NCBI GenBank assembly: GCA_030998015.1
Contig: JARWMV010000249.1
Coordinates: forward strand, 868,001-932,000
Reading direction: 5' to 3'
From: Ceratorhiza oryzae-sativae
Lineage: Eukaryota > Basidiomycota > Agaricomycetes > Cantharellales > Ceratobasidiaceae
DNA length: 64,000 bases
Made by a program: the position numbers and the translations under genes. The notes under the pieces were generated by a model, which did not search any database, was not told the DNA's origin, and saw only the letters and a program-made list of their open reading frames with translations. This document shows, one piece after another, positions 48,461 to 59,099 of the stretch (the stretch's first letter is position 1; each line of letters begins with the position of its first letter).

Positions 48461-50445
48461 CTACGTGTCTTGTCCTGATGTACATTCCCTCCTCGTCATG
48501 CTCTGATAGCCACTGCTTGAGCTTCCAATTGTTGGAAGTCACACGTGGCTGTGCGCATGTAGACATGTGGTTCGCATCATTGTATTTACACATCGCACCA
48601 GTAAATTTTACCCAGAGAGAGAGAGAGTTCAACTAACTACCATGGAGCCTGCCCGCTACCTCGAGTTTGACACAAACGAAGCCAAACATACATACCAGAC
48701 CTGGTCATTAAAACCAAGCGATTGTTTTGAGACTTCGTCGGCCATAAAAATCCTACAAGAGCGTCCGAGGTGTTGACGACAGGCGGTTTGTGGCTAACTC
48801 GATGGACCCTCAAGCATTGTGTAAACCGTCGGGCAGGGATCACTCGGCTGCCGACCGGCCGCTCGCATGTGATTTAGCAGTGAAAAGGAGACAGTATAGA
48901 ATGCCGGTGGTTTCGAGCAGCATCACAGGTACAGCGTCATCATTTTAGAGCCCCAAGCGGCCCTGTGGGGCGTGTTTGGGTGTATCGCCGTTTTGTCGCT
49001 GAAGACGATGGAATGGTTGAAACAGTCAACTAGGCGCTACTGACTAATGACTGCGGCTTTCTGATCAGTTCTAGCCCGTTACGTCGTTGAGTTCTGGGGG
49101 AACGGGGTTAAAGAAGCCTTTGATGGTAGAAACCACGAGTGGGATCAGCCATGTGCTAGGTACCAAGGATGCATAATAATAGGCTGAAATTAGGTTAAGA
49201 ATCCGTTGTGCACATGGCAAGATACGGCTTTTCGGATATGGGCAGTGCAATCCTGTAGTTGTACTATCTGGGGGAGTGAATAAGTTGCGTGGTTCAACTT
49301 CGCTATATTTTGTCGTAGTTGGAGTGCGTTGCGATCTGCAGAACACTCGTTGTATAATCCAAATCAGTTCGCATATACGATGGTGGCTCCTTATGGATAA
49401 AGCCACTCGCAGGAACATACTTTCAGCCTAATGAATGCCCCTGACAAAGGTGTGAGAAGTATTACGTTGTGGTGGCTTCATAGCACCGCAGTCCAGCCCC
49501 AAGGCTGCAGCCAAGATGCCCCGGAGCGTATGGATTACTATACCGGTATTAATCAAAATGTGAACCTAACATGTCCCTGCAATTACGACGCTAAAATAAG
49601 GCTGACAGTGGCAGCAACGCTGTATACGGCCTAGGATTGATGTGCTCCATGCTCCGTCGGCGCCAAAAGGCCGATGGGCGCAATTCTAGACAATGAAAAA
49701 ATCTTGTAGATCTATTATTATATCTCCAAATCAGCTAGCATGATAATATAGATTACTCTAAGCGTGTGGAAACCGTTCCGGTGGGATGCAATGTAAACTA
49801 AATTTGCGCGAGCCTTGAGGAGCCGCTGGGCGATTATTTGAAACCGCGATCTTCTCGCGCTTCTGATTGATCTCATCACCACTGAAGCTGTTTCCGCACG
49901 GCCGCGTCGATTCAGTCGCTTACTTGACATGTCGCCGGAAAGCGCTCTGTGTGGACGATGATAGAAATTTTACGGACAAAACTCCAACTTTAATCGTTGC
50001 AAAATTTCTTTGCTACTGCATGAGTCGAACATCTGACAAAATGATACTCACAAAATCGTTTCATCTACCACCGTGTCTCATTGATGCAAAATTAATTGGT
50101 TTTCTCGCGAGGTATGATCTAATCACCTCAATTGTTTGGGACACTGATGCCGGTAAACAGATTAAGTGACCCTTGGCTGGGCTGAGGCGGAAATGCCTAG
50201 CCGGGTCCAGAGAAGATGACGCCCAAGAGAGAGTACAGGCACACGAAGCGCTGTAACCATCTTTGGTATGCTCTCGCTCAATGAGCGCCTCCACGTTCGC
50301 ATTATTCGCTCAGACAGGAATGGTACAAGTACCGAGACGGACAAACCATTCAAGCAGAAGCAGTATAAAAGCACTGTGCAGAGCAGTGGACAAGACCATC
50401 GTTCGACGGTTTTCACTTGTCTGAATTTCGGCTTACTCTCTACCA
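48461..50445. other. Gene-poor 2 kb; laccase promoter at the end
   Basis: No supported gene. Short open frames on both strands (49071-49418 minus, 49867-50169 plus) have no known feature. Three gagaga units at 48614-48626. A TATA-like gtataaaag at about 50361-50369 lies about 80 bp before the multicopper oxidase start. Confidence 0.45.
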
Positions 50446-52895
50446 ATGTATACTGCCAGTCTTTCCCTGCTTGCTGCGGGGGCACTGTTTCCCATCGCCA
50501 AAGCTGCGATTATCAACGTCAATCTTGACGTGAGTGTTCAGTACGCTGACCTTGCGCTCTACAAACTGACAGTACGCTATAGATCACGTATGGCACAACG
50601 AACCAAGATGGTTTCACCAAGCCTTCGTGGCTCATCAACGGACAGACCCCAGGGCCCCACCTGGTTTGGGACGAAGGCGACACCATCCTGGCGAATGTCA
50701 CCAACCATGGACCGAACGATACCACAATTCACTGGCACGGGTAAGTAGTCGCAATAGTGACCAAGCAAGGAATTTACCATAACAAATGACAGAATCGAGC
50801 AAAATGGGACGCCTTGGTCTGACGGAGTGCCAGGTCTCACGCAGTATCCTATCCCACCAGGGGGAAACTTTTTGTACAACTTTACTCTCCACCAGTCAGG
50901 CTTCCACTGGTACCATTCACACTATGTGAGCATATATTTCTTAAACCATGCTGAGCATTCAATTCATTCATTACTAGCAAATGCAACTGGATGACGGTCT
51001 CAAGGGAACACTGTACATTCGGCCAAAGGCGGGCAAACCAAAGCCGTTTAGCCAGATCAGCGCCGACAGCACGGTTTTGACCACTCTCAATAACGCGGAA
51101 ATCAATGCGAACATCTTAAACGTATACGACTACAAGCACTATACGTCGGATCACTGGATGGCAGAGTGGCGGCGTACGGGTGTCGAGCAGTTGTGTATGG
51201 ATAACATTCTCAGTAAGTATTTCGGGCATTCCGAGGTCTTGATTTTACAAATTGACTCTGGTGTAGCGAGTGGCATGGGTCAATCACTTTGCCCCAACGT
51301 AACCCTAGTGAACCAACTCGCAACGTCGGTGCAAAAGCCAATGACTAACAAGGGGTGAATGATTTCCGGTTAAAGTCAACCGCTCTACAGAGGCTTACGT
51401 CAAACAACCAGGTGCATGTATCCAAATAATACTGTCATGTTTCCGTACCCCGACTCCAAACCAAGCACCGTCGAGTCTGCTATGTGGTATAACTGCAGCA
51501 ACACAAATGCGCCGTTCAAAGTATTCACCGCGAAGCAATCTGATGGTTGGGTTGCGTTCAATCTTCTTGTAAGTATTTGCGAATTTGTGGTTTGGGCTGT
51601 ATCTGAAAATTTGCACAGAACAGCGGTGCTCTCTGGGATCTCCGGGTTTCAATTGATTCGCACAAGATGTACTTCTGTAGGTGCCTCCAGCTGCTAATGA
51701 GGCGAACCTGTTCCTAACATCGTTAACTTGTAGTCGCCGCCGACGGTGAATATACGAATATTCAGACTGCAACCTCTATTACTATTCCGATCGGCGAACG
51801 TTATCAGTTCTTTGTCAAGCTTGATCAGACGCCTGGGACTATACGATCCGTACTGCAGCTGTAGTTCTACCCCAGTTACTTACTGGATACGCAATCTTGT
51901 CGTATAACACCGCGAAGGCCGATCCAACCACACTACCAGCATCGAAAAACCCAGTGAGTGAGCATTACACACGAAATTTGAATGTACGCTGAATGAGGCG
52001 CATATAGTGGATTGACTACGCAGGCAACATTATCAACAATGGCGTCGACCTTGTTCCGGCTAACTTGGCGCCATATCCCGCCAACCCGCCCCCTCAAGGA
52101 AAAGCTGACTTGACTTTGGCTATGAATGTAACTCGCACCGGTGAATTCAGCTGGGTTCTTAACGGTATGCCTCCACCGCCTCGGATTTGATGATACTTAT
52201 AAAAATGTTATCCATCGCTCAGGTAACGCCTGGTCGGAGCCAGCCGATAACTTCACACCTTTGTTATTTCAACCTGGGGAGGTTTCGCAACTCGACTCTA
52301 GGGTCTATATCTCGTATCCCAACGCAACCCTAGTGGACGTCATCTACACCGTGACTGCCGGTAATCCTGCGGTGCATCCTACTCACCCGGTTCGTTCACT
52401 GCGTACAGTTGGTCTCCAATTTTCCTCATTTTATTGTAGATGCATAAACATGGAGTTAAAGGGTGGCTTCTTGGCTCTGGTTCTGGTGCTTTTCCATACG
52501 CCACTATCCAGGATGCGGTTTCTGCAGGCTATAGTAGCATTAACATCAATAATCCTCCCTTCCGCGACGATTTCCCGACCGTAAGCTAGTTTTACATAGT
52601 CAAAATTCTCACCACTATACTCACGACTGTTTACTGTAGCCCGTTGCCCTCACTGGCAAGGCTTGGGCCGCGGTGCGTTTCCGTGCCGTTGATCCGGGTC
52701 CGTGGATCATGCACTGTCATATTGACGCCCATCTGGCAACTGGGATGGCAGTTGGTGAGTATCATAATAGCCTTTGGTCATTGGTTTAAAGTTCCTAATC
52801 ATGTTGTTTTCCATGCAGTCCTCCTCGAAGGGCCTGAAAAGCTTGTTTCGGGTTACGTTCCATCGTCTTATGTCAGCAAGAACAAGCCTTCTTAA
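50446..52895 (+). CDS. Secreted multicopper oxidase (laccase-like), one-base frame break
   Basis: Extracellular copper oxidase acting on phenols or metals with O2. ATG 50446 opens a 20-residue signal peptide (ends AKA). Copper motifs in order: HWHG (about 50735), HWYHSHY (about 50910), HPTHP|MHKHG (52375-52455, split by an intron) and [12 protein letters not shown] (52713-52750). The residue at the type-1 copper axial position is Met, typical of lower-potential enzymes rather than of white-rot laccases with Leu or Phe. About 12 introns; TAA 52893-52895; about 595 aa. After QTPG the G-run at 51835-51837 is one G short of the frame that gives [15 protein letters not shown], then reads on correctly. 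Several N-glycosylation sites (NVT, NHT-like, NATL). The exact substrate class cannot be settled from sequence. Confidence 0.9.
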
Positions 52896-53474
52896 GTGGG
52901 ATTAAACCGGTAGAGCGGGATCTCAAGTCAGGTCCTATGCTTTCTCTACTGCGATTCAAATTGTAAAAATCCTTCTGGGTCTTCGAATAAGATTGAATTT
53001 GTCCTGAAAATTATGCGTGTTGGTCTGCTTGCGTGGCGGCCACCTCGGTCAGGAAACTTGTCGTGAGCCACGAGGCCCAGCCTTACCCCTAACTCGTGGT
53101 CATTAAGCGAGGGCTCTGTGGCCTAATTTAGTGTCGCATATATGCTACTTTCTTCATTTGTCTCCTATTTAGTTAGTTACGAACCAATGTATTGGATTCC
53201 TATGTATTTTAGATGTACAGGACGTGAATATATACCAAAGGGGTTCGATCCTACTCTGTAGGTCGAAATACCTTCGCATCCCCCTCTATCACCTCTTGTG
53301 TGACCGTACGGCCTCCACGGCGGGTCGTAGCAAAACTCGCTCGCGGATGTAATTCTAAATCTCCGCCACGGCCAGCCATAAAATCTAACCCCCAGGTCTT
53401 TCTCAGTCATTCTACTGGGCTTCTGTTATCTCAAAAGCTCAATTATCTGGTATTTACATCAACTCTCTTTTGGA
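52896..53474. other. Intergenic after laccase
   Basis: About 580 bp without a supported gene. A ggttcgatcc box at 53242-53251 looks like a tRNA T-arm, but no acceptor stem or D-arm fits around it. Confidence 0.5.
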
Positions 53475-54558
53475 ATGTCAAGACAAATCACTTCGAGAGT
53501 GGGTCTTTCAGAAAAACATGTCTATGTCGAGAGTAATTCACGTCGAATACACACTCCGCCAAATGCTGCTGTCCCTGTTCGCCAAGCGGAAGGCGAGATT
53601 GAAATGGACTTGTTGGGAGCTCGTCGGAACCCAGCACCATCAGTGACTTCTGACATCGCGCAGCCGGAAATCAATGCACGGGAGGGGTGGTGCGCCATCA
53701 TGACCTGTTGGGGTCTATTCCCCGTGAGAATCAATAATATTTCACCGAAAAGTCTCATCTGGATAGTAGAACGGATGGAATGACGCCGCTATTAGAGCCA
53801 TCTTTCCGGCAATCCGAAACCATTACAACATCGGCTATACCATCATCTCCCTGTTGTTCGGATTTGGGTACATCGGTTCTATATCTGCTGTTACCCTTAA
53901 TGGCACGTCATCTTGACGCTATTCATTATACAAAGTTTGGACTTAGGGGCTATGGTATATCTCACCGATCGGTTGGGATTCGGGTGGGTCGTGTTCTTCG
54001 GTGAGTCTCACCTGTCACCATTAGGCAATTATCGTTCCAGCGTTCCCATTCCCTATTATGTGTCTTGGTGAATTGAATAAACGAACTAGCATATAGGGCT
54101 CTGATAAAAGCTGCGGTGTATGTCACTAATGGGTTTGGTACGCTCATTTCATGAGAAGCATAACATGAGCAAATCAACACTGTTTGCAAGGCGTGAGGTT
54201 ACAGGACTATAAAGCAAATGGGTTCATAGCGGCCTTACCGCATAATGCATCTGCCAAGATGGGGATGTTACATTCGGGATATGGTACTACATTGTTAGCG
54301 TGCGGCTTCGTCCTATTGACAATCTCCACGGCAGGGGTTGGAGCATTCGTGGCACCACTGTTCACCACTCGCTTGTTGAAATATTCTAGATGGTCATTAT
54401 TCTTGTATCTTGCAGCCCTTGCTATAGCGATAGTGGAATTTGTTGTAGTGTTTGCGGTCTTTAGATTCCATACTCAAGAACGTCGAGATTATGCACAGCT
54501 TATGAATCACACCATTAAACGTCGAGTCTTAATCTCCAGAGCTTCTCGGGTTGGTTGA
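53475..54558 (+). pseudogene. Truncated MFS transporter
   Basis: N-terminal part of a major facilitator protein of the fucose-permease-like fungal group. A hydrophilic N-terminus (53475-53690) ending INAREGW is followed by NDAAIRAIFPAIRNHYNIGYTIISLLF (about 53778-53860), then LTDRLGFGWVVFF (about 53956-54000), then KANGFIAALPHNASAKMGMLHSGYG|VGAFVAPLF (54200-54365, intron 54278-54329) and a segment ending RFHTQERRD. Only about half of the usual 12 helices are present. The junction at 53690-53778 lacks an AG acceptor (ATGG where CAGG is expected), TGA/TAG codons interrupt 53910-53955, and sequence after 54558 is unrelated and leads into transposons. Read as a gene remnant cut off on its 3' side. 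Confidence 0.7.
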
Positions 54559-54837
54559 GATTGATCCGTCTGAAGTAGGTAGCAATCAGCGGAAGTACAG
54601 TAACCCAAGAATTCGATCAAATAGAACATAGTAGTGCATACATGATGTCATATCTCGTGAGCCAGCCCACGCAGCGTAATGTAAATACATGCGATGGAAA
54701 GCCTTGCATCCTGGCTACAAACTGAATACAATATGAAGTCAGTCGCATAAGAAACGGCGGAGTTGTACATGAAACAAAACAAGAGGGCATGTGATTGATT
54801 CCCTGGCGCTAGCAAATAAAACAGCGCCCTGTACACA
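54559..54837. other. Short spacer before Tc1 relic
   Basis: About 280 bp without gene signal; probably contains the 3' end of the Tc1 element (its terminal repeat was not delimited). Confidence 0.4.
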
Positions 54838-55810
54838 TCAATAACGAACAGAGTCTCCCTTGTGTCTCGAAACCTCAGCCATACGTTTAGGCATACTATT
54901 AATCACCTTCTGACAATACTCAGGTTCAATTCTGTCCCATTCTGTTTGAACTCGATCCCATAGCTCATGTATACTTGGGGGGGGGTACTTTGTATGTACC
55001 AAGGCGTCACTTTAGCTCAGCCCAAAGGTTTTCAGTCGGATTCAGGTCTGGTGAGTAAGCTGGCCACTCCATTACTTCAATGCCAGACTCATCAAGCCAG
55101 TTAAGGCATACTTTAGCCTTGTGAGCACTGGCATTGTCATGTTGGAATATTACCTCCCCAAGCTCTAAGCCCAAATTCTCCAGACTCTGCTCCATTTCAT
55201 CCCCTAAAATCTCCAGGTAAACTTCCTTATTCAAGTTCTGCTCCAGCTTACACCCATTACCAGTTCCTTCATAGCCCATGCACCCCCAAAACATGATTGA
55301 TCTGCCTCCGAAATTGCCTGTTCCTACCACCATATTATCATTTAACTTCCCTGCCCCTGTTGTCCATGCCCACTTGATTCTGTCCAACCCCAACCTATTG
55401 ATTTTGGTCTTGTCTGACCACAAGACTCACTGCCAGTCATCAATTGTCCAATGAAGGTGTGCTTCTGTGAATGTGATTCACTCAAGCTTAGCCTTTCTGG
55501 TCAGCTTTGGCTTCTTGACCTTTTTTACAGCCTTTAGACCCACCTCTTTGAGGGCACAGTGAACTGTTTCAGGACTTATGGACTCCCCACTAAGTTTGCA
55601 GAGCATGTGGGTGGCCTGAACTGCAGAGATGTGATTGTTATGGGTGACAAGGCAAACTGTGTAGCACACAGCAGCCAGGGAAAGCTTGCAAGGACACCCA
55701 GCTGTGGCAGTTTTGATATCTGGGTGGTACTCTGAGTGCACATTGGATATTGTACCATGAGATACACATGTGTCACACTGTATTTGAGCATATTTGTGAC
55801 CTGCATCCAT
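54838..55810 (-). mobile_element. Decayed Tc1/mariner transposase
   Basis: Minus strand, one reading frame for most of its length. N-terminal helix-turn-helix part: MDAGHKYAQIQCDTCVSHGTISN (55810 on). Catalytic part: WSDKTKINRLG (first Asp position), HDNASAHKAK (second Asp) and AYSPDLNPTENLWAELK (34 residues later, the Glu of DD34E). C-terminal: INSMPKRMAEVSRHKG, stop at 54838-54840. Premature stops are all TGA (after KAKLE, after DDWQ, after AELK), at places where Tc1 relatives often carry Arg, consistent with CGA to TGA changes. A C-run (54977-54985 on the plus strand as G) shifts the frame before IHELW. Non-functional. Terminal repeats not defined. Confidence 0.88.
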
Positions 55811-56698
55811 GTTACAGGTCAGGGTACACTAGAATATCTAGAGCTTAAGCAAATGTAGATATGTTAGTATACACTAATTGTACTCAATACTTCTTAGACT
55901 AGAGTAAGAAGGCTCAAAGTAGTTGCAATGCAATCAAGTAACACTCAAGGTAGTCTTAATCTTTCACAGTGTAAACTGACTAATTTATAGGTATAAAGAG
56001 CAAGACTACTATGGTCAGGTTCCCTTAGATATCTTAAATGTAGTTCAGCCCTAGTTGCTTGGACTAACTGATACTAATCTTAATACTAGACTTAAGTGAT
56101 AGCTTATAGGATAGATGGTGGGCTGCCTAATGCATGTACTTCCTCAGCTACAGGTACTTAGATTTCCTCTAATAGCTGGTACTTAATGTCACACTCAATC
56201 AGGCAATATTGTATCCTTATATATCTCTGTATATAAGATACAATGACTCAGACAGTATATAACTAATATGGTACTTTATTCCTCAATACTAGTTATATAA
56301 GAAATCACAAACAGACAAGAGAAAAATAGAAAGAGAAAAGAAACCAATAACTGGTCTGGGTTTGTCAGAGCTACAACCAGGAAGGATGACCCAAATGCCT
56401 AAGAGGACAATGGGAGACCTATAGGCAACAATGCTGGAGGTCTAAGTCACAACGTCAAGGGGCAATGTGCAACAAGGAGTAGGGGTGTGATAAGATGCAG
56501 GGAGGTAGAAGTATGTGCACTTGTCCTAAAGAGGACTGGGCAGGGACTATGGACTAAGATTCACACAGGTAGTAGAAGGGATACAACAGGAGGTTGAGTT
56601 CTGAGGCTTAAGGCTCTCAGACTCTCCCTTATATATTCATACAATGAGCTATATCAAATACACATATGGTGCAAGACAACTATCATACAATGTAAGAA
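55811..56698. repeat. CpG-poor, AT-rich transposon relics
   Basis: Almost no CpG, no open frame of length, abundant tata/taa words. Looks like heavily mutated transposon DNA; no domain could be identified. Confidence 0.45.
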
Positions 56699-57900
56699 TG
56701 GTGCCATGTAACAGAATATTCCAGAAGGTACAAACAGAATGTAAACAACAACAAGGTCACGTGATCATGTAAGTAATTCTATGAATATATCCGATTAAAC
56801 AGGACTTGTCCAAAAATATGAAAAAGAGAGATTTATAAAATATAGGAAAATCATAATAAAATCCGCATCATGGTCTAGGCCATGACAGGGTTGAGTAGAG
56901 GAGGTGGTCTGGAAGGGCCTCAGAGGAGGTCCTTTTATACCCTGAGGAGGGCATTCCAGAGCCAAATAGATGCATGCATGCCAGTGTGATCATCAAAAGA
57001 GGGTACTGCTATACTTGGGGTACACCCTAGCCCAGTATAGGATAAGAGAGTAAAGACAGGGTGTGGATCAAAGGCATTGATGCATCTGAGACCTGCTATT
57101 GGCTTGTAGATCATATTATCATAGTATATACATGTAATGAACAGAGGCTACATCTCAGTGAGTCATAAAGTGAGTCAGAGAAGCTTCTGGATCAATTTGG
57201 AAGGCTCTCCTGACTCACTGGAGTCATTAGATCTTGATTGATGGTCCAGTAAGATACTAATGATCTTTGGGCCATTCCAGCAGGAGGATCTGGTGGATTG
57301 CAACAATCTTCAGGCAGCAGATACCGCCAAAGATTAGCTATCAATAGAGCATAAGGTTGCTTTGATAGCATAAGTGGTTGCTGAGATATGAGCAGTGTGA
57401 TGTTGTAATCAATATCTCCTGATAAGAGGAAATATTGCAACCTCTATATCTCTCTGAGTTCTTAAGATAAAATCACGATAAAATATGTGCTGGAAAGAGG
57501 AGATTTTGTACTATTTAATAGAACACAAATAGTACAATTCAGACACATACAAATTCATTTAATTTCAAGAAAATTACAGAGGCATTGCTTGAGGTTGGCA
57601 AAGCAGACTAAAATAATAGAAAAATGTTAGGGATCCATAACATGAGGAAGAGCATCACAAGAAGGGTCTAGGACTCACTGCAATATTTACAAGCATTGCC
57701 AAAGGTAAGGATGTCATGGCCTAGACCATAAGCATGAATTTATCTGAATTTATTATGATTTATTTTACCTCTATTTTCCTGCTTTATGGACAAGTCCCAT
57801 TTATTCAGATATATGCATAGAATAACTGACTGAGTCATGTGACCTTGTTGTTGTTGACCATTGTTGATGTATTCCAGAATATTCTGTTGACATGGCACCA
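56699..57900. repeat. Inverted pair of LTR-like repeats around a CpG-poor core
   Basis: 56699-56887 matches the reverse complement of 57712-57900 (for example ggtgccatgt.aacagaatatt and tcatggcctagacca at inner ends), with indels and substitutions. The inner ends read TGTCATGGCC outward, an LTR-like start. They enclose 824 bp with a weak ORF (57192-57440 minus) of no known type. Either two insertions of one family in opposite orientation or a long-TIR element. Confidence 0.6.
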
Positions 57901-57942
57901 TTTCTGTTATTGTACAATTTACATAGGCTTCCTATTTCATAT

Positions 57943-58135
57943 TGTTGGAAGTGGGCAGTGGAGGTAGTGGAATAGGATTATATTCAATGTACAGAACATA
58001 GCACATATATGTGATATAAGACAATAAGACAAAAGATACAAAGGAGCAACAGTGATAATAGTAACTAGGTAGATAAGAGACAAAGCTATATGCAGTACAA
58101 TAGTAACCAAGTCACAATTGTTTGTCCTTACAACA
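57943..58135 (-). repeat. 3' LTR of a copia element
   Basis: On the minus strand this 193-bp segment starts TGTTGTAAGG and ends CCAACA (TG...CA with short inverted ends). It is preceded by the polypurine tract GAGGGGGAG (58136-58144), the usual copia 3' layout. CpG-poor. Confidence 0.75.
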
Positions 58136-58723
58136 CTCCCCCTCAAACATAAGACAAGGTCATCAAAGTAGAAAAGATACAAGAGAAAACCGGAGCTGGG
58201 AGAGGCTTAGTAAAGCCGTCTGCAAGGTTATCAACACCAGTGATGTGGGGCGTTACAATCTCTTTGTTTTCAATATGTTCTCAAATAAAATGATGATGAG
58301 TATCAATGTGTTTTGATCAACCATGAAATTGCAAGTCTTGAGCAAGGGCAATGGTGGAGCAAGAGTCAGTAAGCACCAGAGTAGCATGTGTTTGCTCAAA
58401 TCCAAGTTCAGTGAGAAAAGAGTGCAACCATAGCACATGTCGAATGCCATAAGACATAGCCATATATTCAGCTTCCATAGACAACAGCAACACAGTTGCT
58501 TGCTTCTTTGAACTCCAAGCAATTGGACCCAATGCAAGTAGAAAGACCATGCCAGAAACTGATCAGTGGTCAAATATGTTGAGTCCCCAGTTGGCATCAA
58601 TGTAGCCAACTTTGGCTATCATGCTGCCATCTGCGAGGCCATCATAGGTAATAGATCAGTCAGCTGTGCTGACAGTGTAGCGAACAACATGCTTGAGCAC
58701 AGTAATATGCTCAGGACTGTAGC
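58136..58723 (-). mobile_element. Copia pol remnant, RNase H part
   Basis: Minus strand, C-terminal end of a Ty1/copia polyprotein: VFLLALGPIAWSSKKQATV, then SMEAEYMAMSYGIRHVLWL, LTDSCSTIALAQ, and a tail ...GFTKPLPAP in another frame. Stop codons and frame changes make it non-functional. It is interrupted at 58723/58724 by the gypsy LTR; the rest of the copia element is expected beyond the gypsy insertion, outside the window. Confidence 0.8.
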
Positions 58724-59099
58724 TGTCGACGACAACAAGTCAGGCGACGAGGAAAATGGTAAGAAAATAAAAGAACTTGTATTCGACAAGAGGTCAAGTT
58801 CTTGAGGAGTCCTCTGCAAACTTGACCTGGTTTATATACATAGTACGAGCCACATCATAACAAACAAGTCTGTACAGTGAGTCACGACAGATAAGAGATA
58901 GAAGCAGTAGAAGCGACTGCAGAACTGCAGAATTTCACATTGGAGTTGAAATACATCTCGGTTACCGGTCCGGAACATTCCCTGAGTCACATGACACAGA
59001 TATACCATAAAAGGCAAGTATGTTTTGAAGATGATCTCATAAAATGTAGTAAATTGAGAAAATATTATAGAGTGGATATATGTGTGTCAGTTCGTGACA
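58724..59099 (-). repeat. 3' LTR of the gypsy chromovirus
   Basis: 376 bp; on the minus strand it starts TGTCACGAAC and ends GTCGACA (TG...CA). It begins within the stop region of pol, immediately after the polypurine stretch AAGGGGGGAAG. A TATATAAA box lies at about 58833-58840. Its outer end abuts the copia RNase H remnant, defining one insertion edge. Confidence 0.8.

Noticed and set aside
53242..53251. ggttcgatcc, a tRNA T-loop-like box
   Set aside because: No matching acceptor stem, D-arm or anticodon arm upstream.
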